A stretch of DNA of 26,550 nt from Christensenella sp. UBA1252 (GTDB lineage: Bacteria; Bacillota; Clostridia; Christensenellales; CAG-1252): positions 3,834 to 30,383 of the forward strand of contig DBVY01000061.1 in assembly GCA_002308575.1 (NCBI GenBank), written 5' to 3'. The position numbers and the translations under genes were made by a program. Shown piece by piece: positions 1 through 9,027 of the stretch. The notes below the pieces were generated by a model. That model worked only from the letters and a program-made list of their open reading frames with translations. It made no database searches and was not told the DNA's origin. Each line of letters starts with the position of its first letter. Positions within the stretch are counted from its first letter, which is position 1.

Positions 1-1214
1 TCGTCCTTGATGGCGTCGGGAAGATACTGGTGTTCCACCCAGCCGCCGAAGGAATGGGGATACTTGTACCCCTCGATCTTCTCCTGCTTGTAGTTTGCAT
101 CTTTCAGATGTTTGGGGACGATGTCGCCATAAGTTTTTTCTACGGCGTCGTGAGCGGAATACAAAGCGCCGACGACGGAATTGCTCTTGGACGCTTCGCA
201 AACGTAAATGATCGCTTCGGTCAACGGGATCCTACCCTCGGGCAAACCGATGTTCTGCATCGCCGTCAGCGCCGAAACTGCGATCGTCAGCGCATAAGGA
301 TCCGCCATTCCGACGTCTTCCGCGGAGTGAACGACAAGGCGCCTGCAAACGAGCATCGGGTCGCATCCGGAAGAAATCAGACGTTCCATCCAATAAACAG
401 CGGCGTCCGCATCGCTCCCCCTCAACGATTTACAAAACGCGGAGATCATATCGTAATAGGTGCTTTCATCAATCGAAAGATACTTCTTTTGAACGGATTG
501 CGAAGCGATCTCTTTCGTGATCGTGATAACGCCTTTTTCATCCGACGGCGTCGTTATGACCGCAAGTTCCAATGCGTTATACGCGATCCGAAGATCTCCG
601 TCCGAAGCATAGGCAAAATGCTCGAGAACACCGTTTTCGGCAACGACGTTATAACTTTTCAACCCGCGTTCGTCGATCAAAGACGAACGAAGCGCCGAAA
701 CGATTTCTTGCGAAGAAAGAGGTTTGAATTCAAACAAGCGACAGCGAGAAACGATCGCCTTCGTCATGGAAATAAACGGGTTTTCGGTCGTAGAGCCGAT
801 AAAAGTAATGACGCCTTCTTCGATCGCGGAAAGCATACAATCGGATTGCGCCTTGTTCCAACGATGACATTCATCTAACAAAAGATAGGTTTTCGTGCCG
901 TACATTTTCAAGCGGGCGCGCGCTTCGTCGATCACTTTTTTCGCGTCAGCGACGCCGCTTGAAACGGCATTTAATTTTTCGAAATGAGATTTCGTCGTTT
1001 CCGCGATGATGTTCGCAAGACTCGTTTTTCCGGATCCGGGAACGCCGTAAAAAATACAACTGCCAAGACGATCCGCGGCGATCGCGCGGCGAAGCAAAGT
1101 TCCTTCGCCGACGATATGCTTTTGTCCGATAAACTCGGAAAGGTTCCGAGGACGCATCCTTTCGGCAAGGGGTTTGGCGGCATTCGCATTGTTCGTAAAA
1201 TCAAACAGATCCAT
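1..1214 (-). CDS. rarA: Replication-associated recombination protein RarA (MgsA), AAA+ ATPase; 3' end outside window
   Basis: AAA+ ATPase of the RarA/MgsA/WRNIP1 family, related to clamp-loader subunits, which acts at stalled replication forks. The reading frame starts at ATG 1214 and stays open to the window edge (404 codons; the family is usually about 420-440, so only the tail is missing). Visible motifs are Walker A GVPGSGKT at residues 56-63, a Walker B-like LLLDECHRW near 112-120 (more often LxxDEIHRF), sensor 1 GSTTENP, and SRCRLF. The last residues in the window read KYPHSFGGWVEHQYLP, a C-terminal signature of the family. The N-terminus MDLFDF matches family N-termini, which supports this start although no Shine-Dalgarno sequence precedes it. 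It lies 46 bp downstream of the large glucan synthase gene and has its own promoter. Identity is secure; only the 3' end is unseen. Confidence 0.95.
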   Translation of the reverse strand, partial: MDLFDFTNNANAAKPLAERMRPRNLSEFIGQKHIVGEGTLLRRAIAADRLGSCIFYGVPGSGKTSLANIIAETTKSHFEKLNAVSSGVADAKKVIDEARARLKMYGTKTYLLLDECHRWNKAQSDCMLSAIEEGVITFIGSTTENPFISMTKAIVSRCRLFEFKPLSSQEIVSALRSSLIDERGLKSYNVVAENGVLEHFAYASDGDLRIAYNALELAVITTPSDEKGVITITKEIASQSVQKKYLSIDESTYYDMISAFCKSLRGSDADAAVYWMERLISSGCDPMLVCRRLVVHSAEDVGMADPYALTIAVSALTAMQNIGLPEGRIPLTEAIIYVCEASKSNSVVGALYSAHDAVEKTYGDIVPKHLKDANYKQEKIEGYKYPHSFGGWVEHQYLPDAIKD

Positions 1215-1220
1215 AGTTCG

Positions 1221-1249
1221 ATTGTATCACGCCGCCTTATATTTATCAA
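1221..1249 (-). promoter_or_regulatory. Sigma-A promoter of rarA
   Basis: On the minus strand, TTGATA (1249-1244) is followed by a 17-bp spacer and TACAAT (1226-1221); each hexamer matches the consensus at 5 of 6 positions. Only 6 bp separate the -10 box from the rarA ATG, so transcription should start at or beside the A of the start codon. Confidence 0.75.
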
Positions 1250-1260
1250 GAGTTTTGATC

Positions 1261-4200
1261 TCAAACGAATTCGATCTCGATTCTTTCCCCGTCCTTACAT
1301 TCGTCAAGCGAAACGAACGATCGTTTTTCACCTCGGAAAAGGATTTGATCTTCCTTTGCGCGCTTATACGAAAGTTCGATCGAAACGCAGTCGAGGGAGA
1401 TCCGAACGGAAAGACGATCGAACGAAGACGGCAAACGCGGGTGCACATATAGCCGATTCCCTCGCTTTTTGATCCCCAAAAAGTCTTCCGTCAGCGTATA
1501 TTTGAGCCACGCCGCGCTACCTGTGTACCAAGTCCAACCCGCCCTGCCGACGTACGGTTCAACGCCGTAAACGTCGCCGGCGAGAACGTACGGTTCGCCT
1601 TTATACGTTTCCGCGCCTTCTTCGGATCTCGCTCGTCCGATCGGGTTTAGATCTCGGATTACCCGATACGCTTCGTCCGTCTTCCCGATCTCCAAAAGTG
1701 CTTTGACATACCAAATCGCGGCGTGCGTATACTGTCCGCCGTTTTCACGAACGCCTTTCGGATACGAAGATATATATCCGTAATTCGACGTTTGGTCAAA
1801 GGGCGGCGAAGACAATTTAATGATTCCGACGCTCTCGTCGTAAAGTTCCTTTGCGCTTATAAGCGCGGTTTCGGCGTCCGATTTCGAAACGGCACCTGAC
1901 AGAACCGCCCACGTTTGCGGATTCAAAGCGATCGTGCACTTCGACGTATTCTTATAACCGAGCCATTCGCCGTCGTCCGTAAAGCATAACGGATATCTTC
2001 CGCCTTTTAATAAAGGTTTCATCGCGCAGAATATTTTGTCCGCTTCCTTTTTTAGTTCCATTTGCGTTTCATCATCGAAGAACCGCGCGCAATTCGTAAT
2101 ACAACTATAAGCGAATTCGGTCAACCAAACGCTTTCTCCACGCCCCTTTTCCCCCACACGATCAAGTCCGTCATTCCAATCGCCCGTGCCGATTTTCAAC
2201 AAGCCGTGCTCGCCGTAGAATAAAGAAACGCGAATCGCACGCAAAAGATGTTCCCTCAAAGGAGCGGAAGAACCGACGAGCGGAATCTCGTAGCGACTTT
2301 GTTCTCCTTCACCCAACGGATCGGAAAACAGAAAAGGAACGGAAACGTCCAAAATCGAACGATCACCGGTCACGGAAACGTACTTCTCCGTAACGTAGCA
2401 TAGCCACAACCGATCGTCCGAGATGCGCGTTCTCACGCCCGCTCTCGGCGGGTGCCACCAATGTTGAACGTCGCCTTCTTCGAATTGATGCTCGGCGCAA
2501 AGCAAGATCTGTTCGCGCACTCGTTGCGGATGCGAGATCAACATAGATAAAACGTCCTGCAACTGATCGCGGAATCCGTATGCGCCGCTGACTTGATAAA
2601 AACCAGCCTTTGCATGCAACCGCGCGCTTTGGGTTTGATACGGCAAACACACATTATATAAAAGATCGAGCTCCGGATCGGGCGAAGAGATTCGAATCGC
2701 GTTCACAAAGATTTCGGAAAGCGTTTTCGCCCTCGTTTTCGGCAATTCATCGTTTTTCAAATCCCGTTCGGAACTCGTCATCGCAAATCGAAAAACACCC
2801 TTTTCAAGCGCTCCGCAAAACGTAAAGACGAACGGATCACCCCTTCTTTTCGGCGCGATCACCGAGACCTCACCTTCGATCGAATAAACGCGTAGAGATT
2901 TCCCGTTTTCCGCATTCGTCAGTCTGATCGCATTTCCTTCCCGTTCGAAAAATACGCTTTCCGCCCCGCGCCAACCGAGCGCCGGAAACAGTTCGAAAGA
3001 AAGACGCCCTTCTTTTGTTTTGAGCGACGGCGCTACGATCTCGAAAACCTTCGTTTCTCCGCTTTCGACAAGATACTCGTTCAGGACGACGACCCCCGAT
3101 TCCGTTTCCGAAACAAAGGAAGACGTTCCGATGGAATGCACGCATCGACCGTTCGACAAGGAATAGGTTTTTTCGCTTGAATGCAAAAACACACGTTCGG
3201 ACGGAAAATCTTCGATAGGATCACCCGACCAAACTGAGCGTTTATCTTCTCTCGCGTTCAACCCAAAAGAGAAACCGCCTCCGTTCTCCGTTACAACGAA
3301 ACCTCCTTTACTTGCTCCGACCACGTTCGCATAGGGTAGAAACGTCTTTCGACCGAACGGAATCACAACGTAGCCGTTTTCCGAAAACCCACCTTCCCCG
3401 GATCTTAAAAGCAAGCGTTTCGGAGCAGGCGCTTTTGCTTCTTCCACAAGGATCTCACGAGGCGGAATCGTTTCCGTTTCGTTCATAAGATCCGATGCCG
3501 TAACGTCGGCGCACGATTCGAGGATCTTGGCTTCTCGAAGCGGTAAAACCGAAACGTTTTCGCATCCTGCCGTCAATTTGTGCACAAACGCTTCCGCATC
3601 CATTCCGGCACCTTCCGTTTTTTCAACGCCGAACACGAGTTTGTGCTCAACCCCGCAAGAATAAAGATACGAAGACGCCGCCGTCCAACGAAGACATTCT
3701 TCCTTTGACCATCCGCGTTCCAACGAGTAATAGAACAGCCTGTCTTCGGGTAAAAACGACAAGCGCAAAAGCTCCTCTTTTCGGCGAAATCTTTGGCGAA
3801 TTCTTTCATTTGACGGTCTTTCGTACAAAAGACATTTACCAAGCGCCGCGATTTCGGCAAGGTCTGTTCGAGGTTCCTTGGAACGACCGAGCAGATCCAA
3901 AGCTCCGGACGGAAAAGAAAGAGAAATCTTTTCGACTTTGTTTGTCAGCTCTTCCTCACGATCCGCCGCAAGGAAACAAACGTAAACGGAGCGACGGGAA
4001 TGCGGAGCGATTTTGATTTCACCGCCGAATGCAAAACACGGATACAACACGTCGCCGAACGGAGGCGCAAGACAGCGCTTGATTCCCGTTTCGATATCCT
4101 CTTCACCTTCTCTTCCCGGAACGTTATATCGATTGGAGTTTAAGACGACGCCATCAAGTCCTTTGACCGTCATGGAAACGGCGATCGAAATCTCCGAACG

Positions 4201-7200
4201 CATATTTTTCCGCATTGCGTAAATCGTTTGCTTTTCGAGGTCGTATTTCGTAAAAACGAACATATCCGAGAAGGCAGGATGCGAGTCGTAGGCGTCCTTT
4301 TCGTTTAAAACAAGATCCGTATATCCGGAAACCCAAAACGTCCGTTCTTCGTTTTCGTCGTTTTCGATCGTCAGCTTTCGCATTTCTCCGTTATAACCTT
4401 TAAGCGGATAAACTTCCGAAATCAAACCGGTTTTTACATCTTCATATTGAACTCCGCCACTTGAAAAGTTTGCGCTGACGCCTTCGTATTCCAAAGGAAA
4501 TAATTTCGGAGAAAGAGTTTCTCCTCTTTTTTTCACTTGAAAGAAAAAGCCGCCTTTTTGGCTTCGAATGGATAAATACCGATGGATCCTTTTTCCTTTA
4601 TAAGCGGAAAAGCCTCGACCGAGCGAATCGATAACGATCGAATAATCTCCGTCTTTTGCGGCGAAAACAGCCGCAGGATCTTTCGAGGGAAATGAAATCG
4701 AAGAATCGGGCGCATGCGCATCCGGACACGATGAAAGGAGTTTCGGCTGTCTTGTATAAACGTTTTCTTCGGCAAGCAAGAGTTCGATCGAAGCGTTCTC
4801 CGCTCTCGAAAGGAACAAGCGAACGAGCGCATCACCCGTCAGCGCGTTTGTTATCGCGGCTAACGACATTCCCTGATGGTGCGTCATAAACGTTTGTACG
4901 ATAACACCCCCTTCGTCGAAGTCGATCGATTCATAAAACCCGTATTTTCCTCTGGCTCCTTTTTCTTCCAGTAAAATCAGGTTTTCAACACATTTTCGCA
5001 CGTCGCAGGGAAGATATAAAAACGTGGCGTAAGGCGCGATCACGTTCGCGCACTCCCCGCTTATCGAAAGTTTTTCGCATCCGATCGCTTTGTACTTATA
5101 GGCGGTTGCATCATTAAAGGCATGATAGGCGCATTCCGATCGCCCGAAGACGCCTTCGCTCCGATCATCGGCTTGCGCCGAAAAAGAATTTCTCTCCTGC
5201 GCGAAAAGAAGACTCTGCATAGGCGCCTTCAAAAACAAACGCGGGAGCATATACTCAAACGCCGTTCCGCTCCAAGATAACAGCGTATTCCCGCGATACG
5301 AAGAACAATCCCTTCCGAGCGTGAAATAACATTCGGGATCCACGCCTTGTTCGATCGCGAAATAATAAGCAAGTCGCGATTCGGAAGCAAGGAGATCGTA
5401 TCTTCCGTAGGGTCTGTTTTCGGAAACGTTTTGAACGACCGCAAGCGCTCGATCGGATTTTACGTAAAGCGCCGTAAAATCCGTTTCGGTTATGATCGCT
5501 TCAAGCCTTTGCGCAAGATCCGGATCTCCCTTCTCTTTCGCAAACGAACAAGCAACGGAAACACAAGCGACGAAGTTTGCGCTGTCCACCGTCGAAACAA
5601 CGCGCGGCGGTTTCACCGCATACGTTTTGATATCGTACCAATTATAAAGATGCCCTTTCCATTTTTCGAGTTTTTCGACCGATTCGATCCTTCCCTTTAT
5701 CCGTTCGAGAGCGGTTTTCGGATCTATAAAACCGAGAATCGAAGCGCAGACTTCCGCCAAAATCGCAAAACCGATATTCGTCGGCGAGGTCATTTCGGCT
5801 TCGATCTCATACGGAAAGAATTGAAGATTGTCGGGAATCAATTTCGTTTTGTCTTGATCGGAAAAATAGGAATAAATGTCCGCGACGTAAGAAAGCAACC
5901 TCGTCCTTTCTTTTTCTTCCGGTTTCCGTTCGCGCTTTTCTTCTCCCGAAAAGATCTCGTAAAACAAAGAGGCGCAGAATAAAAAGGCATAGATCGTAAA
6001 CAGCAATCTTCCGAGTAAAAGAGCCGTCGCCGCAACGAGGATCACGGAAGGAAGCGCGATCTTTGCGCCGTCCGCATAGGCTTTCGTGCTTTGCGTTACT
6101 TTAAACGGCGTCCAAGACAGCAATGTTTTGCTATGAAGCAACATTTTAAAAACCGTTGTAAAAAACAAATATGCGCCGTTTACCGCTCGAAAAGGAAGGA
6201 GCAAAAAACGTTCCGACAGAGTTGCCGCAGAGGACAAAACGACGGCGAAAGCATGACGGAAACGGATCTTTCCGAAGACTGACCGGATCGAAACGATCAA
6301 TGCGTAAACGTAAACAAGGAGCGAAACGGATAACGCATAGTATAATAGAAACGAAACGTTTAAAATCATTGCCGCGATCGCGATCCCGAAAACGCAAGCG
6401 TCGCCCAAAACCGATACGCCGTTTATAAAAATGACGAGCTTATAGATCGGTGCGATCGAATTCTTTATCCGCTCACCGTTTTTGTTTTTTACTTTCGGAC
6501 AAATCGCATACGGTAACAGTTGTACGTCGCCCCTCTGCCATCGGGAGTCGCGAAGAACATCCGCGGCAAAGGTCTTCGGCGCATCCTCGTAAACGCACCG
6601 TTTGAGAGTCGAAGAACGCAAAACGGCGCCCTCGATTACGTCGTGGCTCAAAATCTTACCGTCCGGGAAACAGTCTTTGAGCTTCTTTACATAAGAAGCG
6701 ATCCGAACGATCGCTTTTCCCGAATAGATCGCCGCATCGAAGCGCTCAGAATAAAAATCGCTGTAAAACGGATAAGCTTCGATCGCGCAGGAACGAGCAT
6801 ACTTATCGGAATAGTAAGTAGTAAGCGAAAAACGATTGATTTTCCCGCCGAAAGTCAAAAGATCGTATTCGGCGTTCAAAGGATGACTCATCGCTTGAAT
6901 CGCCGCTTTGATCGCGCCCGGAAGAACGGAGCTGTCATCGTCCAAAAGAATCGCGAACAACCCTTTCGGCCGTTCCCCGAAAAGGTAAAAAGAAGAGAAG
7001 TCATCCGTTTCCACCGCGCTTAAAAAATCAAGCAGAGCACCTCTTTTCCTTTCGTATCCGCCCCACTTTTCTCCGTTTTTTCTTCGACGCCGGATCAAGA
7101 ACGAAACGCGGGAAGGAAAAACCGTTTTTTTCAACTTTTCGAAAATCATTTGATCCTTTTCCGTTTCCGCTTCATCGGCTTGCGGAAGATCCGCCACAAC

Positions 7201-8592
7201 GGAATAGTAAACGTTTTTATCTTTGCATGAAGCGGCAAGAACGGAAGCGTGGCGAATCGCCTCATCGACGTCCGATTCACCCGATATAAAATGAGAAACG
7301 GTCACAACCGTTCGACTCGTATCCGGCAAAACCGCATAATCCATCTGCGGAACGGGACGTTTCTTCCCCGTCAGCGACAAAAAACGCTTCAATAGATATT
7401 CGACGGGACGAAGCGCCGCAATAAAGAGCGGCAAGATCGCAAAATAGGAAAACACACTTCGCAAATAGTAAGCGGGAAACGCCGCGACGAAAAGCGCGAT
7501 CGCGATCACCGCCGTTGCGTAGCCGCCTTGCACCGTTCGTTTTTCCAAATTCGGTCGATCCGTTTTCCCTTTTTTCAAATACGTCTTTACATTTTCTTCG
7601 CATTTATATAAAACCGTTCCGAAGTGAACGCCCCACTTTTTTGCGAGAAACAGAGCCGCGCGAGCGATCACGCTTTCTGTCGTAGAAAGGTTTCGTGCTA
7701 TTTCGTACGTAACGGATAAATATTCTTTTCGCGCCCTATCGCTCATCGAACGATAATCCGCGTCTTCCGAATAGATCTCGTTCGTTTTGGAAAGGGAAAC
7801 GAAACTTTCGTCCGGAATCAATTTCGGGAGTTCGCGTAGCTCGTTGATCAAAGAAGAAGCGAGATGATCATCCGCAGCAATTACGTTTTCGAAACCGAGC
7901 GTCGCTCCGTCCGAATCGATTTCCGGATACTTTTTCATTAACTCCTGCGTTTCTTTCGAATGTGCTTTGAAATAATATGACAAATAGCTGTCTACGGCAA
8001 CGTATTTTTCATTGAACGACTTTTTTTGCGCGCGAACATAGTTTTCGAAGTATCCGACCGAACGATCCGAAACGAAGGAAAGTTCCGTCAAGAGTTTTAA
8101 AGCGATTGCTTCCGATAACAAAGCAAGTTCCGGATAGATCAAAGGAGTTACGGACATAAACGTTTTAACAACGTTTTCAATCTTTGACCGCGACAAATCG
8201 TTTCCCGCATATTTAACGATAAAATCCGCAAGAATCACGATCCGAGGAATTCCGTCCGTATGAGGCAAAGAAACGAAATCCGCTTTCCTCACCTGTTCGA
8301 TCCAACCGTAAATCAACCGATAATTCCCTTTCAACCATTTTTCGAACTCATAAAGAGCAAGCCCTCTTTTCTCTTTTTCAAGCGCTGTCTTATAACCCCG
8401 TTTTAAAGAATACGCAATAGGAAAAACGGAAATTCCGGCGCCACCGAGCTTGATCTTTCGAAGAGAGTGCGCCAAATAATTCAAATTACGAACGACGTCC
8501 TCATCGGAAGATGCGAAAGAATAATCAAACGTTTTTTTAGGGAAAAGTTTGGATATAAACCGTAACAATTTGTTCGCAATATAAAAAATCAT
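1261..8592 (-). CDS. Cyclic beta-1,2-glucan synthase-like membrane enzyme (GT84, glycoamylase-like and GH94 domains)
   Basis: A 2443-residue protein with the architecture of NdvB/ChvB/Cgs cyclic beta-1,2-glucan synthases (proteobacterial members are about 2800 residues). After an N-terminal region there are membrane segments near residues 360-405, then a GT84 glucosyltransferase domain with DDDSS near 551, HDVIEG near 650 and a RWQRGD version of the QxxRW motif near 687. Further membrane segments follow at about 720-890. A glycoamylase-like domain, the cyclization domain of characterised homologues, carries FGRSECAY near 1151 and THHQGMS near 1239. The C-terminal GH94 phosphorylase-like region has WWHPPRAG near 2047 and GTGDWNDGLD near 2141, including the expected catalytic Asp. 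All signature motifs are intact. The expected reaction is synthesis of beta-1,2-glucan from UDP-glucose at the inner membrane face, with length control by the GH94 part. ATG 8592 was chosen; an in-frame TTG lies two codons upstream at 8598. Neither has a clear Shine-Dalgarno sequence. The product and role in this organism are inferred. Confidence 0.85.
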   Translation of the reverse strand: MIFYIANKLLRFISKLFPKKTFDYSFASSDEDVVRNLNYLAHSLRKIKLGGAGISVFPIAYSLKRGYKTALEKEKRGLALYEFEKWLKGNYRLIYGWIEQVRKADFVSLPHTDGIPRIVILADFIVKYAGNDLSRSKIENVVKTFMSVTPLIYPELALLSEAIALKLLTELSFVSDRSVGYFENYVRAQKKSFNEKYVAVDSYLSYYFKAHSKETQELMKKYPEIDSDGATLGFENVIAADDHLASSLINELRELPKLIPDESFVSLSKTNEIYSEDADYRSMSDRARKEYLSVTYEIARNLSTTESVIARAALFLAKKWGVHFGTVLYKCEENVKTYLKKGKTDRPNLEKRTVQGGYATAVIAIALFVAAFPAYYLRSVFSYFAILPLFIAALRPVEYLLKRFLSLTGKKRPVPQMDYAVLPDTSRTVVTVSHFISGESDVDEAIRHASVLAASCKDKNVYYSVVADLPQADEAETEKDQMIFEKLKKTVFPSRVSFLIRRRRKNGEKWGGYERKRGALLDFLSAVETDDFSSFYLFGERPKGLFAILLDDDSSVLPGAIKAAIQAMSHPLNAEYDLLTFGGKINRFSLTTYYSDKYARSCAIEAYPFYSDFYSERFDAAIYSGKAIVRIASYVKKLKDCFPDGKILSHDVIEGAVLRSSTLKRCVYEDAPKTFAADVLRDSRWQRGDVQLLPYAICPKVKNKNGERIKNSIAPIYKLVIFINGVSVLGDACVFGIAIAAMILNVSFLLYYALSVSLLVYVYALIVSIRSVFGKIRFRHAFAVVLSSAATLSERFLLLPFRAVNGAYLFFTTVFKMLLHSKTLLSWTPFKVTQSTKAYADGAKIALPSVILVAATALLLGRLLFTIYAFLFCASLFYEIFSGEEKRERKPEEKERTRLLSYVADIYSYFSDQDKTKLIPDNLQFFPYEIEAEMTSPTNIGFAILAEVCASILGFIDPKTALERIKGRIESVEKLEKWKGHLYNWYDIKTYAVKPPRVVSTVDSANFVACVSVACSFAKEKGDPDLAQRLEAIITETDFTALYVKSDRALAVVQNVSENRPYGRYDLLASESRLAYYFAIEQGVDPECYFTLGRDCSSYRGNTLLSWSGTAFEYMLPRLFLKAPMQSLLFAQERNSFSAQADDRSEGVFGRSECAYHAFNDATAYKYKAIGCEKLSISGECANVIAPYATFLYLPCDVRKCVENLILLEEKGARGKYGFYESIDFDEGGVIVQTFMTHHQGMSLAAITNALTGDALVRLFLSRAENASIELLLAEENVYTRQPKLLSSCPDAHAPDSSISFPSKDPAAVFAAKDGDYSIVIDSLGRGFSAYKGKRIHRYLSIRSQKGGFFFQVKKRGETLSPKLFPLEYEGVSANFSSGGVQYEDVKTGLISEVYPLKGYNGEMRKLTIENDENEERTFWVSGYTDLVLNEKDAYDSHPAFSDMFVFTKYDLEKQTIYAMRKNMRSEISIAVSMTVKGLDGVVLNSNRYNVPGREGEEDIETGIKRCLAPPFGDVLYPCFAFGGEIKIAPHSRRSVYVCFLAADREEELTNKVEKISLSFPSGALDLLGRSKEPRTDLAEIAALGKCLLYERPSNERIRQRFRRKEELLRLSFLPEDRLFYYSLERGWSKEECLRWTAASSYLYSCGVEHKLVFGVEKTEGAGMDAEAFVHKLTAGCENVSVLPLREAKILESCADVTASDLMNETETIPPREILVEEAKAPAPKRLLLRSGEGGFSENGYVVIPFGRKTFLPYANVVGASKGGFVVTENGGGFSFGLNAREDKRSVWSGDPIEDFPSERVFLHSSEKTYSLSNGRCVHSIGTSSFVSETESGVVVLNEYLVESGETKVFEIVAPSLKTKEGRLSFELFPALGWRGAESVFFEREGNAIRLTNAENGKSLRVYSIEGEVSVIAPKRRGDPFVFTFCGALEKGVFRFAMTSSERDLKNDELPKTRAKTLSEIFVNAIRISSPDPELDLLYNVCLPYQTQSARLHAKAGFYQVSGAYGFRDQLQDVLSMLISHPQRVREQILLCAEHQFEEGDVQHWWHPPRAGVRTRISDDRLWLCYVTEKYVSVTGDRSILDVSVPFLFSDPLGEGEQSRYEIPLVGSSAPLREHLLRAIRVSLFYGEHGLLKIGTGDWNDGLDRVGEKGRGESVWLTEFAYSCITNCARFFDDETQMELKKEADKIFCAMKPLLKGGRYPLCFTDDGEWLGYKNTSKCTIALNPQTWAVLSGAVSKSDAETALISAKELYDESVGIIKLSSPPFDQTSNYGYISSYPKGVRENGGQYTHAAIWYVKALLEIGKTDEAYRVIRDLNPIGRARSEEGAETYKGEPYVLAGDVYGVEPYVGRAGWTWYTGSAAWLKYTLTEDFLGIKKRGNRLYVHPRLPSSFDRLSVRISLDCVSIELSYKRAKEDQILFRGEKRSFVSLDECKDGERIEIEFV

Positions 8593-8629
8593 AAACAAAG
8601 TATTTACGATAAGCGGTTAAAATAATCAT

Positions 8630-8659
8630 TTGCAATCCACATGGGATCCGTGATATAAT
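8630..8659 (+). promoter_or_regulatory. Sigma-A promoter of rnpB
   Basis: TTGCAA (8630-8635), an 18-bp spacer and a perfect TATAAT (8654-8659) lie about 7 bp before the predicted 5' end of RNase P RNA. The TTGCAA box is its own reverse complement and sits between rnpB and the divergent glucan synthase gene. Confidence 0.8.
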
Positions 8660-8665
8660 GCGAAG

Positions 8666-8995
8666 CGTGAGTTAACCAGACGGTCGCATCGAAAGATGAG
8701 GAAAGTCCGAGCACCGCAGGACAGAGTGCCGGCTAACTACCGGTGAAGGCGACTTTAAGGAAAGTGCACAGAAATATACAGCCTCGGTTCACGCCGCGGC
8801 GATAGGTGAAATGGCGAGGTAAGAGCTCACCGGCGCTTCGGTGACGAAGCGGCCAGGTAAACCCCACTTGGTGCAAGAGAGGATAGGTTTTAACGCGGTC
8901 CGCCACTATCCGACGTTCGCTTGAACGCGTAGGTAACTGCGCGTCTAGATAGATGACCGTTTAATACAGAACTCGGCTTACAGATTAACTCACAC
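8666..8995 (+). ncRNA. rnpB: RNase P RNA (bacterial class A-like)
   Basis: Catalytic RNA of RNase P, which removes 5' leaders from tRNA precursors. Conserved elements appear in the right order: GAGGAAAGTCCG near the 5' end, GGACAGAGTGCCGGCTAAC, ACAGAAA, GGTGAAATGGCGAGGTAAGA, GGTAAACCCC, AGATAGATGACC, and ACAGAACTCGGCTTA near the 3' end. Helix P1 closes by pairing GTGAGTTAA (8667-8675) with TTAACTCAC (8985-8993), which fixes both ends to within a few bases. The layout resembles class A more than the Bacillus class B form. It is the only gene on the plus strand, has its own promoter, and ends at a strong terminator shared with the convergent sigK gene. Confidence 0.97.
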
Positions 8996-9024
8996 AAAAA
9001 ACCTCGGATATTCCGAGGTTTTTT
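8996..9024. terminator. Bidirectional intrinsic terminator between rnpB and sigK
   Basis: A perfect inverted repeat: CCTCGGA (9002-9008) and TCCGAGG (9012-9018) around a TAT loop, flanked by six A on the left and six T on the right. Read either way it is a GC-rich hairpin followed by a T-run, so it can end rnpB on the plus strand and sigK on the minus strand (stop codon at 9028). Confidence 0.93.
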
Positions 9025-9027
9025 CGT

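Noticed and set aside
30..878. Long plus-strand open frame at the left edge
   Set aside because: It is antisense to rarA, whose minus-strand frame carries AAA+ motifs; the plus-strand protein is an Arg/Phe-rich shadow without domain features.
5347..5982. 211-codon plus-strand open frame inside the glucan synthase gene
   Set aside because: Antisense shadow with strongly biased Arg, Phe and Lys composition and no start signals.
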